Source of the DNA: Kribbella steppae
GTDB lineage: Bacteria > Actinomycetota > Actinomycetes > Propionibacteriales > Kribbellaceae
DNA: 64,000 nucleotides
Direction: 5' to 3'
Assembly (NCBI RefSeq): GCF_004342025.1
Contig: NZ_SLWN01000001.1
Location: 229,877 to 293,876 of the forward strand
Positions within the stretch are counted from its first letter, which is position 1. Each line of letters begins with the position of its first letter. Of this stretch, positions 8,659-17,416 are shown piece after piece. Under the pieces are notes generated by a model. It was not told where the DNA came from, ran no database searches, and was given only the letters and a program-made list of their open reading frames with translations. The translations under genes and the position numbers were made by a program.

Positions 8659-10284
8659 TCAGCGGATCGGTGGAGTGGCCGAGTCGGCCGACGTGAAGTT
8701 CAGCGGGATCCCCAGCGTCTCGTCGTGCGCCGAGGCACCGATCAGTACGACGCCAAGCACCGGTGCACCCGCGAAGTGCAGGGCTCCGGTGAGCCGGGCG
8801 ACGTCCATCTCCTTGTCGTGACCGACCTGCACCACCAGCACCGACGCGTCCACGGCGGCTGCCAGCGGCGTGATCCCGTGCCGGCCGACCGCGGCCGGGC
8901 CATGGATCACGACGGAGTACCCGGGTGGCAGATCCGCCACGATGCCCGGCACCAGCGACGGGCCGACCGCCTCGGCCGTCTCCTCGTGGTTCAGACCGGG
9001 CGGCAGAACGTACAGGTCGGCGACCGTACCGGGCCGGAACAGCTTGCGGGCCCGGATCGCCCGGGTCGCGGCCGGCTCGTGCACCAGGTCGGTCAGTCCC
9101 TCGTGCCCGGTCACGTGCTCCAGAACCGGCGTACCCTCCACGTCGGCCAGGACCAGCAGGGTCTCGCGGCCGTCGCGGGCGTTCGCCTCGGCCATCGCGA
9201 GCGCGATCCCGGCCGAGTTCGGCGTCGGCGAGGCCGAGACCACGAGCATGGCGCCGGGGCCGCCGCCGGCGAAGGCGCGCGGGTTCAGCTCGCGCCGGGC
9301 CAGGGCGCCGCTCGCCTCGGCCCCGAGCGCGGTGATCTCGTACTGCGGGAGTTCGGGGGCCGCACGGTGCCACAGCCGACGGCGGTTGCCCTCCGACGCG
9401 GCGATCACCGGCGAACTCGCCGCCCTGGCCGCCTGGTCGCGGGTCAGGATGTACGGCGTCAGGTGAGACCTGAGCAGGGCCAGGCCGAAGCCGAGCACCA
9501 GACCGAGGATGGCGCCGACCAGGATGTCGCGGGCAACCATCGGCGACGCGGTCGCGGTGTCCGTCGTGGCCGGGGTGACCAGCTCGCTCCCGGTGCCGAC
9601 GGCGGTCAGCGCCTTGAGCATCGCGGCGGCCTCGTCGGCCGCCTGCCGGGCCTCGGTCGCCAGGTCGACCCGCTGGCCGCGCAGGGCTGCCGCGGTCTGC
9701 GCGTCGCCCCGCTGGACCGCCTCGTCGATCTGGCTGACCAGGCTCTTGGACTGCTGGTTGGCTGTCTTCGACCGGTCCTGTGCCTGGCCGGCCAGAGTGG
9801 TCAGCAGCGACTTCGCCTCGTCGTTGCGGGTCTTGAGGTAGATGACCGCGATCGCGTTGGCACGCCGTACCGCTTCCGAGGAGGTCGGGCCGTCGGTGGT
9901 GACCAGGTACGCGTTGTCGGTGACCGCCTTGACCCGGGTCACCGCGGCCAGGTCCTGGACAGTCTGGTCCGTGGTCGGCAGGCCGAGCGACTTGGCCACG
10001 CTGCGCAGGAGCGTCGGGCTGGCCATCACCCGGGCCTGGGTCTCGGCCGGCAGGTCCATCCCGAGCGGGCCGGTCTTGTCCGCGCTGCTGGTCAGTTTCC
10101 CCACCAGTGCGGGCGGTACGGCGGGGCCGATCACCAGTTGGCTCGACGCCGTCCAGCGCTCGGTCTGGGAGAAGGCGAACACGGAGGCGCCGACGAGTCC
10201 GAGCAGGATGCAACCCAGGATCAGCCATTTCTGCCGCAGCAGTGACTGGGCGGTCTCGCGCCAGACCACGGTGCCCGGTTCCAT
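8659..10284 (-). CDS. Wzz-like chain-length protein with degenerate tyrosine-kinase domain
   Basis: This 541-residue protein has an N-terminal transmembrane helix (WLILGCILLGLVGASVFAF), a Wzz-type periplasmic region and a second helix near residue 250 (ILVGAILGLVLGFGLALL), then a cytoplasmic domain that follows the bacterial tyrosine kinase (CpsD/BY-kinase) fold. The nucleotide-binding loop is lost: SASPTPNSAG stands where GxxGxGKS/T is expected, and LLVLADVEG replaces the LLVDAD of Walker A'. It probably controls chain length as a polysaccharide co-polymerase without kinase activity. It is followed directly by the Wzy-like gene. Two other proteins in the window show the same loss. Confidence 0.83.
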   Translation of the reverse strand: MEPGTVVWRETAQSLLRQKWLILGCILLGLVGASVFAFSQTERWTASSQLVIGPAVPPALVGKLTSSADKTGPLGMDLPAETQARVMASPTLLRSVAKSLGLPTTDQTVQDLAAVTRVKAVTDNAYLVTTDGPTSSEAVRRANAIAVIYLKTRNDEAKSLLTTLAGQAQDRSKTANQQSKSLVSQIDEAVQRGDAQTAAALRGQRVDLATEARQAADEAAAMLKALTAVGTGSELVTPATTDTATASPMVARDILVGAILGLVLGFGLALLRSHLTPYILTRDQAARAASSPVIAASEGNRRRLWHRAAPELPQYEITALGAEASGALARRELNPRAFAGGGPGAMLVVSASPTPNSAGIALAMAEANARDGRETLLVLADVEGTPVLEHVTGHEGLTDLVHEPAATRAIRARKLFRPGTVADLYVLPPGLNHEETAEAVGPSLVPGIVADLPPGYSVVIHGPAAVGRHGITPLAAAVDASVLVVQVGHDKEMDVARLTGALHFAGAPVLGVVLIGASAHDETLGIPLNFTSADSATPPIR

Positions 10285-10453
10285 CCAGACCTCATTCCCT
10301 TGGAGCCAGCGACCCAGGATACGACCTCATGGGCGCGGGCTGGCCAAAGCATCTCTTTCTGTGGCCTACTCTCTTCTCGGGGGATCTCCGGGAGCAGTCC
10401 GGGGATTCATTTTCGGCGCCGAGATCGCGCCTGTCCGAGGGGGACACCGCAGG

Positions 10454-12667
10454 ATGAAGAAGAGATGGCTGTTCGCGCGCCTGGGGGTCGTAGGCGCTCT
10501 CATCGCCGGCTCGCTGGTCGTCGTACTCGCGCCACCGGCGCAGAGCATCGAGGCCTCGCTGTCGGCGGCCAACAGTCCGACCTGGCAGACCAACGCCAGT
10601 GTGCAGGGAATCGCCGTCGCGGCCGGTAAGGCGTACGTCGGCGGCCGGTTCACCAGCGTCCGCCCGCCGGGCGCCGCGGCCGGCACGAGCGAGGTCGCGC
10701 AGGCCTATCTGGCCGCCTTCGACGAGAGCACCGGCGACCTGGTCACGTCGTTCACCCCGGTCCTCAACGGCCAGGTGTACGCGGTGGCCGCCTCGGCCGA
10801 CGGCTCGCGGATCTACGTCGGCGGTGACTTCACCACCGTCAACGGCGTGACCCGGAACCGGATCGCCGCGTTCGACACCGCCACCGGCGCCCTGGTGACG
10901 AACTGGAAGCCGTCGGTCTCCTACCGGGTCAAGACCATCTCGGTCTCCGGCGACACCGTCTACTTCGGCGGCTCGTTCGGCCTGGTCAACAACATCGAGC
11001 GGCTCCGGCTGGCGGCGGTCAGCGCCGACGTCGGCACCCTGTTGCCCTGGGCACCCGCGGTGAACGGCGACGTGTACGCCGTGGACGTCGCCGACGACGG
11101 CTCCAAGGTGTATGCCGGCGGCCAGTTCAGCACCGTCAACGGCACGAACCAGAACACGGTGACCAGCCTCGACCCGGTCTCCGGCGGCGTGCTGCCGTTC
11201 CCCGGGGCGACCGCCGTACCGCCGCCGAACGGCTCCTGCACCACCCGGGTGAAGGCGATCGACGCCAGCGGCGACACCGTGTACTTCGGCAACGGCGGAG
11301 ACGGCGGCGGCTGCTTCGACGGCACCTGGGCGGTCGACATCGCCACCAACACGCTGAAGTGGAAGAACCAGTGCCTGGGCGCCACCGAGACGGTCAAGGT
11401 CGTCAACGGCTGGCTGTACAAGGGCTCGCACGCACACGACTGCGTGAACCAGGGAGCCGGCGGCTTCCCGCAGGGCTTCGGCTACCGCTTCCTGCTGACC
11501 GAGAACCTGACCGACGGCTCGCTCGGCCCGTGGTTCCCGAACACCAACGCCGGACCGCCGACCGAGGTCGGCCCGCTCGCCTTCGCGACCGGCGGCAACG
11601 ACCTCTGGGTCGGCGGCGACTTCACCACCACGAACGGCGTCGGCCAGCAGGGCCTGACCCGGTTCACCAACGCGACCCCGGGTGCCGCTCCGGCCAAGCC
11701 GGCCAAGCTGCTCCCCTACAGCGTCGAGCCGGGCGTCGTACAGATCCATTTCCCGACCGTGCTCGACAACGACGACAGCACGCTGACCTACCGCCTGCTG
11801 AAGGGGTTCAGCAACACCACCATCGCGACCTGGACGGCCAAGTCGACTCCGTGGGACCGACCCTGGCTGCACTTCACCGACGCCGCCGCGGTGCCGGGTG
11901 AGGTGACCAACTACCGGGTCGAGGTGACCGACGGCAGTACGACGATCCGGGGCAACTACTCCGACCCGATCACGGTCGCGAGTACGCCTTCCACGGCGTA
12001 CGACCAGATCGTCAACTCCGACGGGCCGCAGGCGTACTGGCGGCTGGGCGAGGCGGCCGGTACGACGGCGTCGGTCGACTCGTCCGGGCAGAGCAACAAC
12101 GGCACGTTCACCGGTGTGACGCTGGGCAGCACCGGAGCGATCGCGGGCAACACGGCCATGACGATCAGCTCGAGCAGCGGCCGGATGGTAGGCGAGAAGG
12201 CGTACAGCATGCCGCAGCAGTTCACCGTTGAGGCGTGGGTCAAGCAGAGCGGCTTCAACCGCGGCGGCCGGATCATCGGCTTCGGCAACTCCAAGACCAC
12301 CAACAGCGGTGGCGGCGGCGACCGGATGCTGTACATGCGCACCAACGGCTCGATCGTGTTCGGCGTGAACGACGGCGCCCAGCGCACGCTGACCAGCACG
12401 TCGGGCAAGAACGACGGGCAGTGGCATCACGTCGTCGGCAGCTACGACAACGGCTCCATGAAGCTGTACGTCGACGGCGCGCTGGCCGGCAGTGCGAACG
12501 TCGGATCGGCGTCGCTGTACTACGGCTGGTGGCGGGTCGGGTACGACAACACCAGCAGCTGGCCGGGAGGTGGAGCGATCCAGACCGGAATGGCGCTCGA
12601 CGAGGCTGCGGTGTACCCGTACGCGCTCAGCCCGGTCCAGATCCAGGCGCACTTCGACGCGCGCTGA
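10454..12667 (+). CDS. Secreted DUF5122-type beta-propeller protein with C-terminal LamG domain
   Basis: The ATG at 10454 follows GCAGG and gives a 737-residue protein with a Sec signal peptide (MKKRWLFARLG, hydrophobic core, cut near PPAQS). Residues 40-410 contain repeated blades such as IYVGGDFTTVNGVTRNRIAA and VYAGGQFSTVNG, typical of the DUF5122/delta-60 propeller. A fibronectin-like segment follows, and about residues 515-737 form a concanavalin/LamG-type jellyroll (FTVEAWVKQSG, WHHVVGSYDNGSMKLYVDG). A carbohydrate-binding or adhesive surface role is likely. It is the first of three tandem paralogues and the only one with the LamG part. An open frame continues upstream to 9842 but lies across the Wzz gene and is not real. 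Confidence 0.85.
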   Translation: MKKRWLFARLGVVGALIAGSLVVVLAPPAQSIEASLSAANSPTWQTNASVQGIAVAAGKAYVGGRFTSVRPPGAAAGTSEVAQAYLAAFDESTGDLVTSFTPVLNGQVYAVAASADGSRIYVGGDFTTVNGVTRNRIAAFDTATGALVTNWKPSVSYRVKTISVSGDTVYFGGSFGLVNNIERLRLAAVSADVGTLLPWAPAVNGDVYAVDVADDGSKVYAGGQFSTVNGTNQNTVTSLDPVSGGVLPFPGATAVPPPNGSCTTRVKAIDASGDTVYFGNGGDGGGCFDGTWAVDIATNTLKWKNQCLGATETVKVVNGWLYKGSHAHDCVNQGAGGFPQGFGYRFLLTENLTDGSLGPWFPNTNAGPPTEVGPLAFATGGNDLWVGGDFTTTNGVGQQGLTRFTNATPGAAPAKPAKLLPYSVEPGVVQIHFPTVLDNDDSTLTYRLLKGFSNTTIATWTAKSTPWDRPWLHFTDAAAVPGEVTNYRVEVTDGSTTIRGNYSDPITVASTPSTAYDQIVNSDGPQAYWRLGEAAGTTASVDSSGQSNNGTFTGVTLGSTGAIAGNTAMTISSSSGRMVGEKAYSMPQQFTVEAWVKQSGFNRGGRIIGFGNSKTTNSGGGGDRMLYMRTNGSIVFGVNDGAQRTLTSTSGKNDGQWHHVVGSYDNGSMKLYVDGALAGSANVGSASLYYGWWRVGYDNTSSWPGGGAIQTGMALDEAAVYPYALSPVQIQAHFDAR

Positions 12668-12710
12668 AACTCTGAGTCTGGGAACTGCAGCACAAAGTCA
12701 TAACGCGAGG

Positions 12711-12737
12711 GGGAGGTCGGCTTCCGGTCGACCTCCC
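12711..12737 (+). terminator. Hairpin after the first propeller gene
   Basis: GGGAGGTCG (12711-12719) pairs with CGACCTCCC (12729-12737) across a nine-base loop, 44 bases after the stop codon. There is no T-run, so it is a probable but imperfect intrinsic terminator, as is common in actinobacteria. Confidence 0.5.
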
Positions 12738-12756
12738 ACAGCGCTAATGTCCGCTG

Positions 12757-12779
12757 GGTGCGTGCGTGAGGCACGCACC
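12757..12779. promoter_or_regulatory. Nine-bp perfect hairpin upstream of second propeller gene
   Basis: GGTGCGTGC (12757-12765) and GCACGCACC (12771-12779) form a perfect stem around GTGAG, 38 bases before the next start codon. It could be an extra terminator, an operator or a 5' leader hairpin; nothing in the sequence decides between these. Confidence 0.4.
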
Positions 12780-12817
12780 GCCCAACGACTGAACCCCGCC
12801 CAGTCCAAAGGACATTG

Positions 12818-14338
12818 ATGAAGAAGTATGTACTGGCCGTTGTCACCGCTGCGGCCGTCCTCGCCGCTGCGCTGATCCCCTCGGGACCGCCGGTGGAGGC
12901 GGCGACTCCGGGCTTCGGCTCGGCCGTCTCGGCCATCAAGCAGACCTCGTGGCAGACCAACAACAGCGTGAACGCGCTCGCGATCAGCGGCAACACGGTG
13001 TTCGCCGGTGGTCTGTTCACCAAGATCCGGCAACCAGGTAAGCCGGCCGGCCAGGGGGAGGCCGTCCGGACCTACATCGCCGCGTTCAACCGCACCACCG
13101 GTGCGCCGACGGCGTTCGCGCCGAAGCTGAACGGCCCGGTCTACAGCATCGCCACCAGCCCGGACGGCAACTGGGTCGTGATCGGCGGCGACTTCACCAC
13201 CGTGAACGGGATCAAGCGCAGCAAGATCGCGATGTTCTCGGTCGTCACCGGCAGGATGGTCTCGGCCTGGGACCCGGTCGTGTCCGCCCGGGTCAAGGCG
13301 CTGGCCATCTTCGGCAACAGCGTGTTCATCGGCGGCGCGTTCGCCAAGGTCGACGGCGCGGTCCGCAATCACCTCGGCGCGGTCCGGCTGATCCAGGGCG
13401 ACCTGCTGCCGTGGAACCCGAGCGCCAACGGTGACGTGTACGCGATCGACCTGTCCGACAACGGCACCCGGGTGTTCGTCGGCGGCCCGTTCAGCACCAT
13501 CAACGGCAAGGACCACTATTCGCTGGCGATGACGAACAACACCACCGGCGCGGCGTACTCGTTCCCGGCCGCGGCAGCGATCCCGAAGCCGACCGCGACC
13601 TGCACCACCCGGGTGAAGGACATCGACACCCTCGGCGACAACGTGTACGTCTCCAACGGCGGTGACGGCAGCGGCTGCTACGACGGCGTCCTCGCCGCGC
13701 AGGTCAGCACCGGCAAACTGCTCTGGAAGAACAACTGCCTGGGCGCGACCGAGGCGATCAAGGCGATCGGCAACTGGGTCTACAAGGGCTCGCACGCGCA
13801 CAACTGCAGCGACAGCGGCGCCTTCCCCGACGGCACCGGGACGCACTACCTGCTGGTCGAGAGTGCGATCAACGGCAAGATCGGGCCGTGGTTCCCGAAC
13901 ACCGACGCCGATCAGAGCAGCACCACCCAGGTCGGTCCGCTGGCGATGGCCGGTACGAACACCGACCTCTGGGTCGGCGGTGACTTCCTGAACGTCAACG
14001 GCAAGCCGCAGCGCGGGCTGACCCGGTTCACCAACACTCCGGGCGGCGCGGCCCCGGCCGTACCGAAGGCCCCGATCCTGGCGCCGTCGTCCGCCAAGGT
14101 GTCGGTGCGGTTCAGCGATGTGTACGACCTGGACAACATCTCGCTGACCTACAACGTGTTCCGGGGAACGACGAACATCGGCTCGTTCAAGTACATGTCG
14201 TACTACTGGGAGGCCCGCAAGGCCTACACGGTGGTCGACACCGGTGTGAAGAGCGGGCAGACAGTCACCTACCACATCGAGGTGCACGACGGGCGCAACA
14301 TCATGAAGGGCCCGTCGGTCAGCGTGAAAGTGCCGTAG
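12818..14338 (+). CDS. Secreted DUF5122-type beta-propeller protein (second copy)
   Basis: This 506-residue paralogue of the preceding protein has a signal peptide (MKKYVLAVVTAAAVLAAAL) and the same order of propeller blades (VVIGGDFTTVNGIKRSKIAM, VFVGGPFSTING) and fibronectin-like tail, but it stops where the LamG domain of the first copy begins. It also shares the conserved CTTRVKDID and WKNNCLGATEAIKAI blocks. The ATG at 12818 is preferred over TTG at 12815 because AAAGGA is correctly spaced from it. It has its own terminator at 14350-14377. It is the most divergent of the three paralogues. Confidence 0.83.
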   Translation: MKKYVLAVVTAAAVLAAALIPSGPPVEAATPGFGSAVSAIKQTSWQTNNSVNALAISGNTVFAGGLFTKIRQPGKPAGQGEAVRTYIAAFNRTTGAPTAFAPKLNGPVYSIATSPDGNWVVIGGDFTTVNGIKRSKIAMFSVVTGRMVSAWDPVVSARVKALAIFGNSVFIGGAFAKVDGAVRNHLGAVRLIQGDLLPWNPSANGDVYAIDLSDNGTRVFVGGPFSTINGKDHYSLAMTNNTTGAAYSFPAAAAIPKPTATCTTRVKDIDTLGDNVYVSNGGDGSGCYDGVLAAQVSTGKLLWKNNCLGATEAIKAIGNWVYKGSHAHNCSDSGAFPDGTGTHYLLVESAINGKIGPWFPNTDADQSSTTQVGPLAMAGTNTDLWVGGDFLNVNGKPQRGLTRFTNTPGGAAPAVPKAPILAPSSAKVSVRFSDVYDLDNISLTYNVFRGTTNIGSFKYMSYYWEARKAYTVVDTGVKSGQTVTYHIEVHDGRNIMKGPSVSVKVP

Positions 14339-14349
14339 GAAGCGGTACA

Positions 14350-14377
14350 GGGGGTCTGCCTCTTCAGGCAGACCCCC
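14350..14377 (+). terminator. Strong intrinsic terminator
   Basis: GGGGGTCTGCCT (14350-14361) pairs perfectly over 12 bases with AGGCAGACCCCC (14366-14377) around a CTTC tetraloop, followed by TTCGTC. It lies 11 bases after the stop codon of the second propeller gene and separates it from the third. Confidence 0.85.
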
Positions 14378-14440
14378 TTCGTCTATAGACGGGCGGGGGG
14401 CTGCCGGTCGTAGATTAGTTGTCAGGGGCAAGGGGGAATC

Positions 14441-15937
14441 ATGGGGAGAGTTGTCTGTTTGGTGGCCGCGGCCGGTTTGGCGCTGAGCGTCGTACCGGCG
14501 CAGACCGCGATCAGCACCGGCGCATCGCTGACCGCGATCGCGAATCCAGCCTGGCAGACCGACGCGAGTGTGCTCGGCCTGGCCGTTGCCAAAGGCAAGG
14601 CGTACGTCGGCGGCCGGTTCACCAAGGTCCGTCCGCCGGGCGCCGCGGTCGGTACCAATCAGACGGCTCGGACCTATCTGGCCGCGTTCAACCAGAGCAC
14701 CGGCGCGCTCGACACCGCGTTCAACCACACGCTGAACGGCGTCGTCTGGTCGATCGTGGCCTCGCCGGACGGCTCCCGGGTGTACGTCGGCGGTGACTTC
14801 ACCCGCGTCGACGGCCAGGTACGGAACCGCATCGCGGCCTTCGACACCGCCACCGGCGCGCTGGTCGCGACCATCAAGCCGAACGTGTCCTACCGGGTGA
14901 AGACCCTCGCGATCGGCGGGACCAGCCTGTACTTCGGCGGCTCGTTCGGGCTCGTCAACGGGGTGGTCCGGAATCGCGCGGCCGCGATCAGCACGGTGAA
15001 CGGCGGTCTGTTGGCGTGGAACCCGAACGCCGACGCGGACGTGTACGCGATCGATGCGGCCGACGACAATTCGAAGGTCTACCTCGGCGGTACCTTCGCG
15101 AAGATCGGCGGGGTCAGTCGCTGGGCGGTTGCCAGCGTCAACAACTCCACCGGCGCGCAGCTGCCGTTCGCCGCGGCGTCCGCCGTACCGCTGCCGCCGA
15201 GTGGGTGCACGTCCCGGGTCAAGGACATCGAGACCGCGGGCAACCGGGTGTACTTCGCCAACGCCGGAGACGGCACCGGGTGCTTCGACGGGACCTGGGC
15301 CGCGGACGTTGCCACCGGCAACCTGGTCTGGAAGAACACCTGCCTCGGCGCGACCGAGGCGCTGACCTATGTGAACGGCTGGCTGTTCAAGGGGTCGCAC
15401 GCGCACAGCTGTCCGGGCGCCTTCCCGGACGGCACCGGTGGTCACTTCCTGCTGCTGCAGAACCCGGCGAACGGGTCGCTCGGGCCATGGTTCCCGAACA
15501 CGAACGCAGGTCCGCCGACCGTGGTCGGGCCGCTCGTGTCGGCCACCGGTGGGGCCGATCTGTGGGTCGGCGGTGACTTCACCAAGGTCAACGGGGTCGG
15601 TCAGCAGGGTCTGACCCGGTTCACCAACCTCGGCGCGGGCGCCAAGCCGCTCGGCCCGGTGTTGCCGACCTTGTCCAGTACGACGGCCGGCCAGGTGAAG
15701 GCGACCGTGCAGACGTCTCTGGACAACGACGACATCAGGCTGACCTACCGGCTGCTGCGCGGCGCGAGCAACACGGTCGTCGCGAGCACAACGGCGAACT
15801 CCACCTTCTGGAGCCGCCCGAACGTCACTATGACGGACACATCAGCACCTTCTGGTACGTCGCAGCTGTACCGGATCGAAGTCTCCGACGGTAACAACGC
15901 AGTCCGCGGCGGCTACGCCACCATCACAGTCCGCTGA
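14441..15937 (+). CDS. Secreted DUF5122-type beta-propeller protein (third copy)
   Basis: This 498-residue secreted paralogue starts with a short signal peptide (MGRVVCLVAAAGLALSVVPA) and has the same blades (VYVGGDFTRVDGQVRNRIAA, LWVGGDFTKVNGVGQQGLTR) and a C-terminal fibronectin-like segment, without LamG. It is closer to the first copy than the second is, down to shared nucleotide stretches around GGCGGCCGGTTCACCA. A TAGATT -10-like box lies 25 bases before the start and AGGGGG precedes it, so it probably has its own promoter after the terminator at 14350-14377. Function unknown; surface binding is the likeliest guess. Confidence 0.83.
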   Translation: MGRVVCLVAAAGLALSVVPAQTAISTGASLTAIANPAWQTDASVLGLAVAKGKAYVGGRFTKVRPPGAAVGTNQTARTYLAAFNQSTGALDTAFNHTLNGVVWSIVASPDGSRVYVGGDFTRVDGQVRNRIAAFDTATGALVATIKPNVSYRVKTLAIGGTSLYFGGSFGLVNGVVRNRAAAISTVNGGLLAWNPNADADVYAIDAADDNSKVYLGGTFAKIGGVSRWAVASVNNSTGAQLPFAAASAVPLPPSGCTSRVKDIETAGNRVYFANAGDGTGCFDGTWAADVATGNLVWKNTCLGATEALTYVNGWLFKGSHAHSCPGAFPDGTGGHFLLLQNPANGSLGPWFPNTNAGPPTVVGPLVSATGGADLWVGGDFTKVNGVGQQGLTRFTNLGAGAKPLGPVLPTLSSTTAGQVKATVQTSLDNDDIRLTYRLLRGASNTVVASTTANSTFWSRPNVTMTDTSAPSGTSQLYRIEVSDGNNAVRGGYATITVR

Positions 15938-15944
15938 CTGCAGT

Positions 15945-16071
15945 AAGACGGGCATCCGGAATCCGGAGTGCGCCTCGCTGAGGCTGAGACAGGAAACGGT
16001 GGACTGACACCTGATATTTCCTGTCCTAGCCCACCGTAGAGTGTCTCAGCCATCCAGATCTGCCCCGTCTT
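15945..16071. repeat. Nested inverted repeats between convergent genes
   Basis: Three pairs of arms lie inside one another: AAGACGGGCA (15945-15954) with TGCCCCGTCTT (16061-16071, one bulge), GGCTGAGACA (15982-15991) with TGTCTCAGCC (16042-16051), and ACGGTGG (15996-16002) with CCACCGT (16031-16037). A competing pair is ACAGGAAA (15989-15996) with TTTCCTGT (16017-16024). Ten-base direct repeats GCATCCGGAA lie at 15952-15961 and 16077-16086. The region is noncoding and separates a plus-strand from a minus-strand gene, so a two-way terminator is the simple reading; a decayed small element is the alternative. Confidence 0.6.
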
Positions 16072-16136
16072 GACCAGCATCCGGAACCATTACGCAGCCC
16101 GGAGCCACGCCACGCCACAGTCACGAACGTGAAGGG

Positions 16137-17405
16137 TCAGTTGGAGGCTCGGCGATGGGCGGCGATGGCCCGATGTGCCTCGTTCCACCAGAGGAGCAAG
16201 GTGCAGAAAGCGGCCCCGGCCAGGCCCCACGCCGCGCCCTCCGGCCCCCACCAGTAGGCACCGCCTACCCCGCCCACGATCAGGATGACCGATGAGATCA
16301 GGCGGACCCGGAGGCCCCTGGTGGCGGCTGTCAGGGCTCGCATGATGGCGAAGGCGCCGGCGTTGGAGGCACCGAACGCCTGCAGCAGGATCACCGGCAC
16401 CATCACAGTGCTGGCCTGCGCCCAGACGCCTGGGCCGAGGAGCTCCTCTCCGACGACCTCAGGCAGGAGCAGGAAGACCGCTCCCCATGCCAGCGCGCCC
16501 GCACCCACACCGAGTGAGATCGCCAGGCCGACGAGCCACAGGCGTCGATAGGAGTGCCGCAGCGCCCGCGCTGCCTCGGGGACCGAGATCATCCGGATGC
16601 CCTGGTTGATCACGTTCACCGGGCCGAGCAGGACCTGCGCGCCCCGGATGCCCGCGGTCGCCGCCAGGCCGGCGGCGGCCGTGATGCCAAGCATGTAGAC
16701 CTGGATCGTGCCCGACACCGCGAGCATCTCCCCCATGTACTTCGGGGTGAGATCCCAATGCGTCCGCACCCACTCGCGGATCAGCTGCCGTCGCGGTGCC
16801 ACACCCGCCTGGAACCGCCCGGCCACGGCCGCGATCACCGCACCGAGTCCCCACCCCAACGTCAGCGTGAACGCGGACGCCGTACCGCTGAGATAGAGCC
16901 CGCCGAAGATCGCGAGCATCGCCAACAACCAGATCAGGTCGTTGACGAAGGCTCGATGTCCCTCGCCGACGACGAAGAAGGCCCACCGCCACGCGTCCTG
17001 GAGCAGGAGGCCTGGCATCGTCACCGCGAACGCGATCAGCACACCCCTCGACGGCACGCCCGGGACTGCCGCGATCGCCAGACCGACCAGCAGCCCGACG
17101 AAGCCCATCAGCAGTGCGGTCGCCGTACTGGCGCGAACAGCTCGTTGCCAGGCCGAATTGCGTTCACCTGAGTAGCGGACGGCCAACGGCTCGGTGGAGA
17201 GAGCCCGCGAGACGTTGAGGGCGATCGTGTAGCCGCCGAAGGCAAGCGCGTAGACACCGAAGTCCGCGACCGTGCTGGAGCGAGCGACGACCACACCGAC
17301 AGCGAGATTGCTCAGACTGGACAGGGCCTGGTCGGCCAACCCCCAGCTCGCCCGGCCGGCCGGTCCGGCCAGTCGCCGGAGCTTCGGCCGCCGGGGGAAC
17401 TTCAC
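16137..17405 (-). CDS. Polysaccharide flippase (Wzx-like, MATE/MOP fold)
   Basis: This 422-residue protein has about twelve hydrophobic segments and is of the Wzx kind that moves lipid-linked repeat units across the membrane. The N-terminal block WGLADQALSSLSNLAVGVVV is shared with the second flippase at 27.8-29.1 kb (WGLADQAVTSLVSFVVGIVV), as are RALSTEPLAVRYSG/RGLATDPLAVRFSG and LLQDAWRWAFF/MLQDSWRFAFF, so the two are close paralogues. The start is GTG at 17405. The 165 bases just upstream are a MITE-like element whose inner end is only 11 bases from the start codon, so leader and ribosome site lie at or in the element. Confidence 0.88.
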   Translation of the reverse strand: MKFPRRPKLRRLAGPAGRASWGLADQALSSLSNLAVGVVVARSSTVADFGVYALAFGGYTIALNVSRALSTEPLAVRYSGERNSAWQRAVRASTATALLMGFVGLLVGLAIAAVPGVPSRGVLIAFAVTMPGLLLQDAWRWAFFVVGEGHRAFVNDLIWLLAMLAIFGGLYLSGTASAFTLTLGWGLGAVIAAVAGRFQAGVAPRRQLIREWVRTHWDLTPKYMGEMLAVSGTIQVYMLGITAAAGLAATAGIRGAQVLLGPVNVINQGIRMISVPEAARALRHSYRRLWLVGLAISLGVGAGALAWGAVFLLLPEVVGEELLGPGVWAQASTVMVPVILLQAFGASNAGAFAIMRALTAATRGLRVRLISSVILIVGGVGGAYWWGPEGAAWGLAGAAFCTLLLWWNEAHRAIAAHRRASN

Positions 17406-17416
17406 CGCAGCACTCT

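Noticed and set aside
7373..10228. A 951-codon open frame apparently fusing a soluble domain to the Wzy-like protein.
   Set aside because: Its first two thirds are a frame-shifted shadow of the Wzz-like gene; the membrane protein starts at 8656.
10292..12652. A 786-codon open frame on the minus strand opposite the propeller gene.
   Set aside because: It is arginine/alanine/valine-rich low-complexity translation typical of the antisense of GC-rich genes; the plus strand has clear domains.
9842..12667. A 941-codon open frame extending the first propeller protein upstream.
   Set aside because: A proper signal peptide begins at 10454, and the upstream part overlaps the Wzz gene and its promoter.
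12698..15445. A 915-codon minus-strand open frame opposite propeller copies 2 and 3.
   Set aside because: It runs through two real genes, their terminator and promoter, and shows no recognisable domain.
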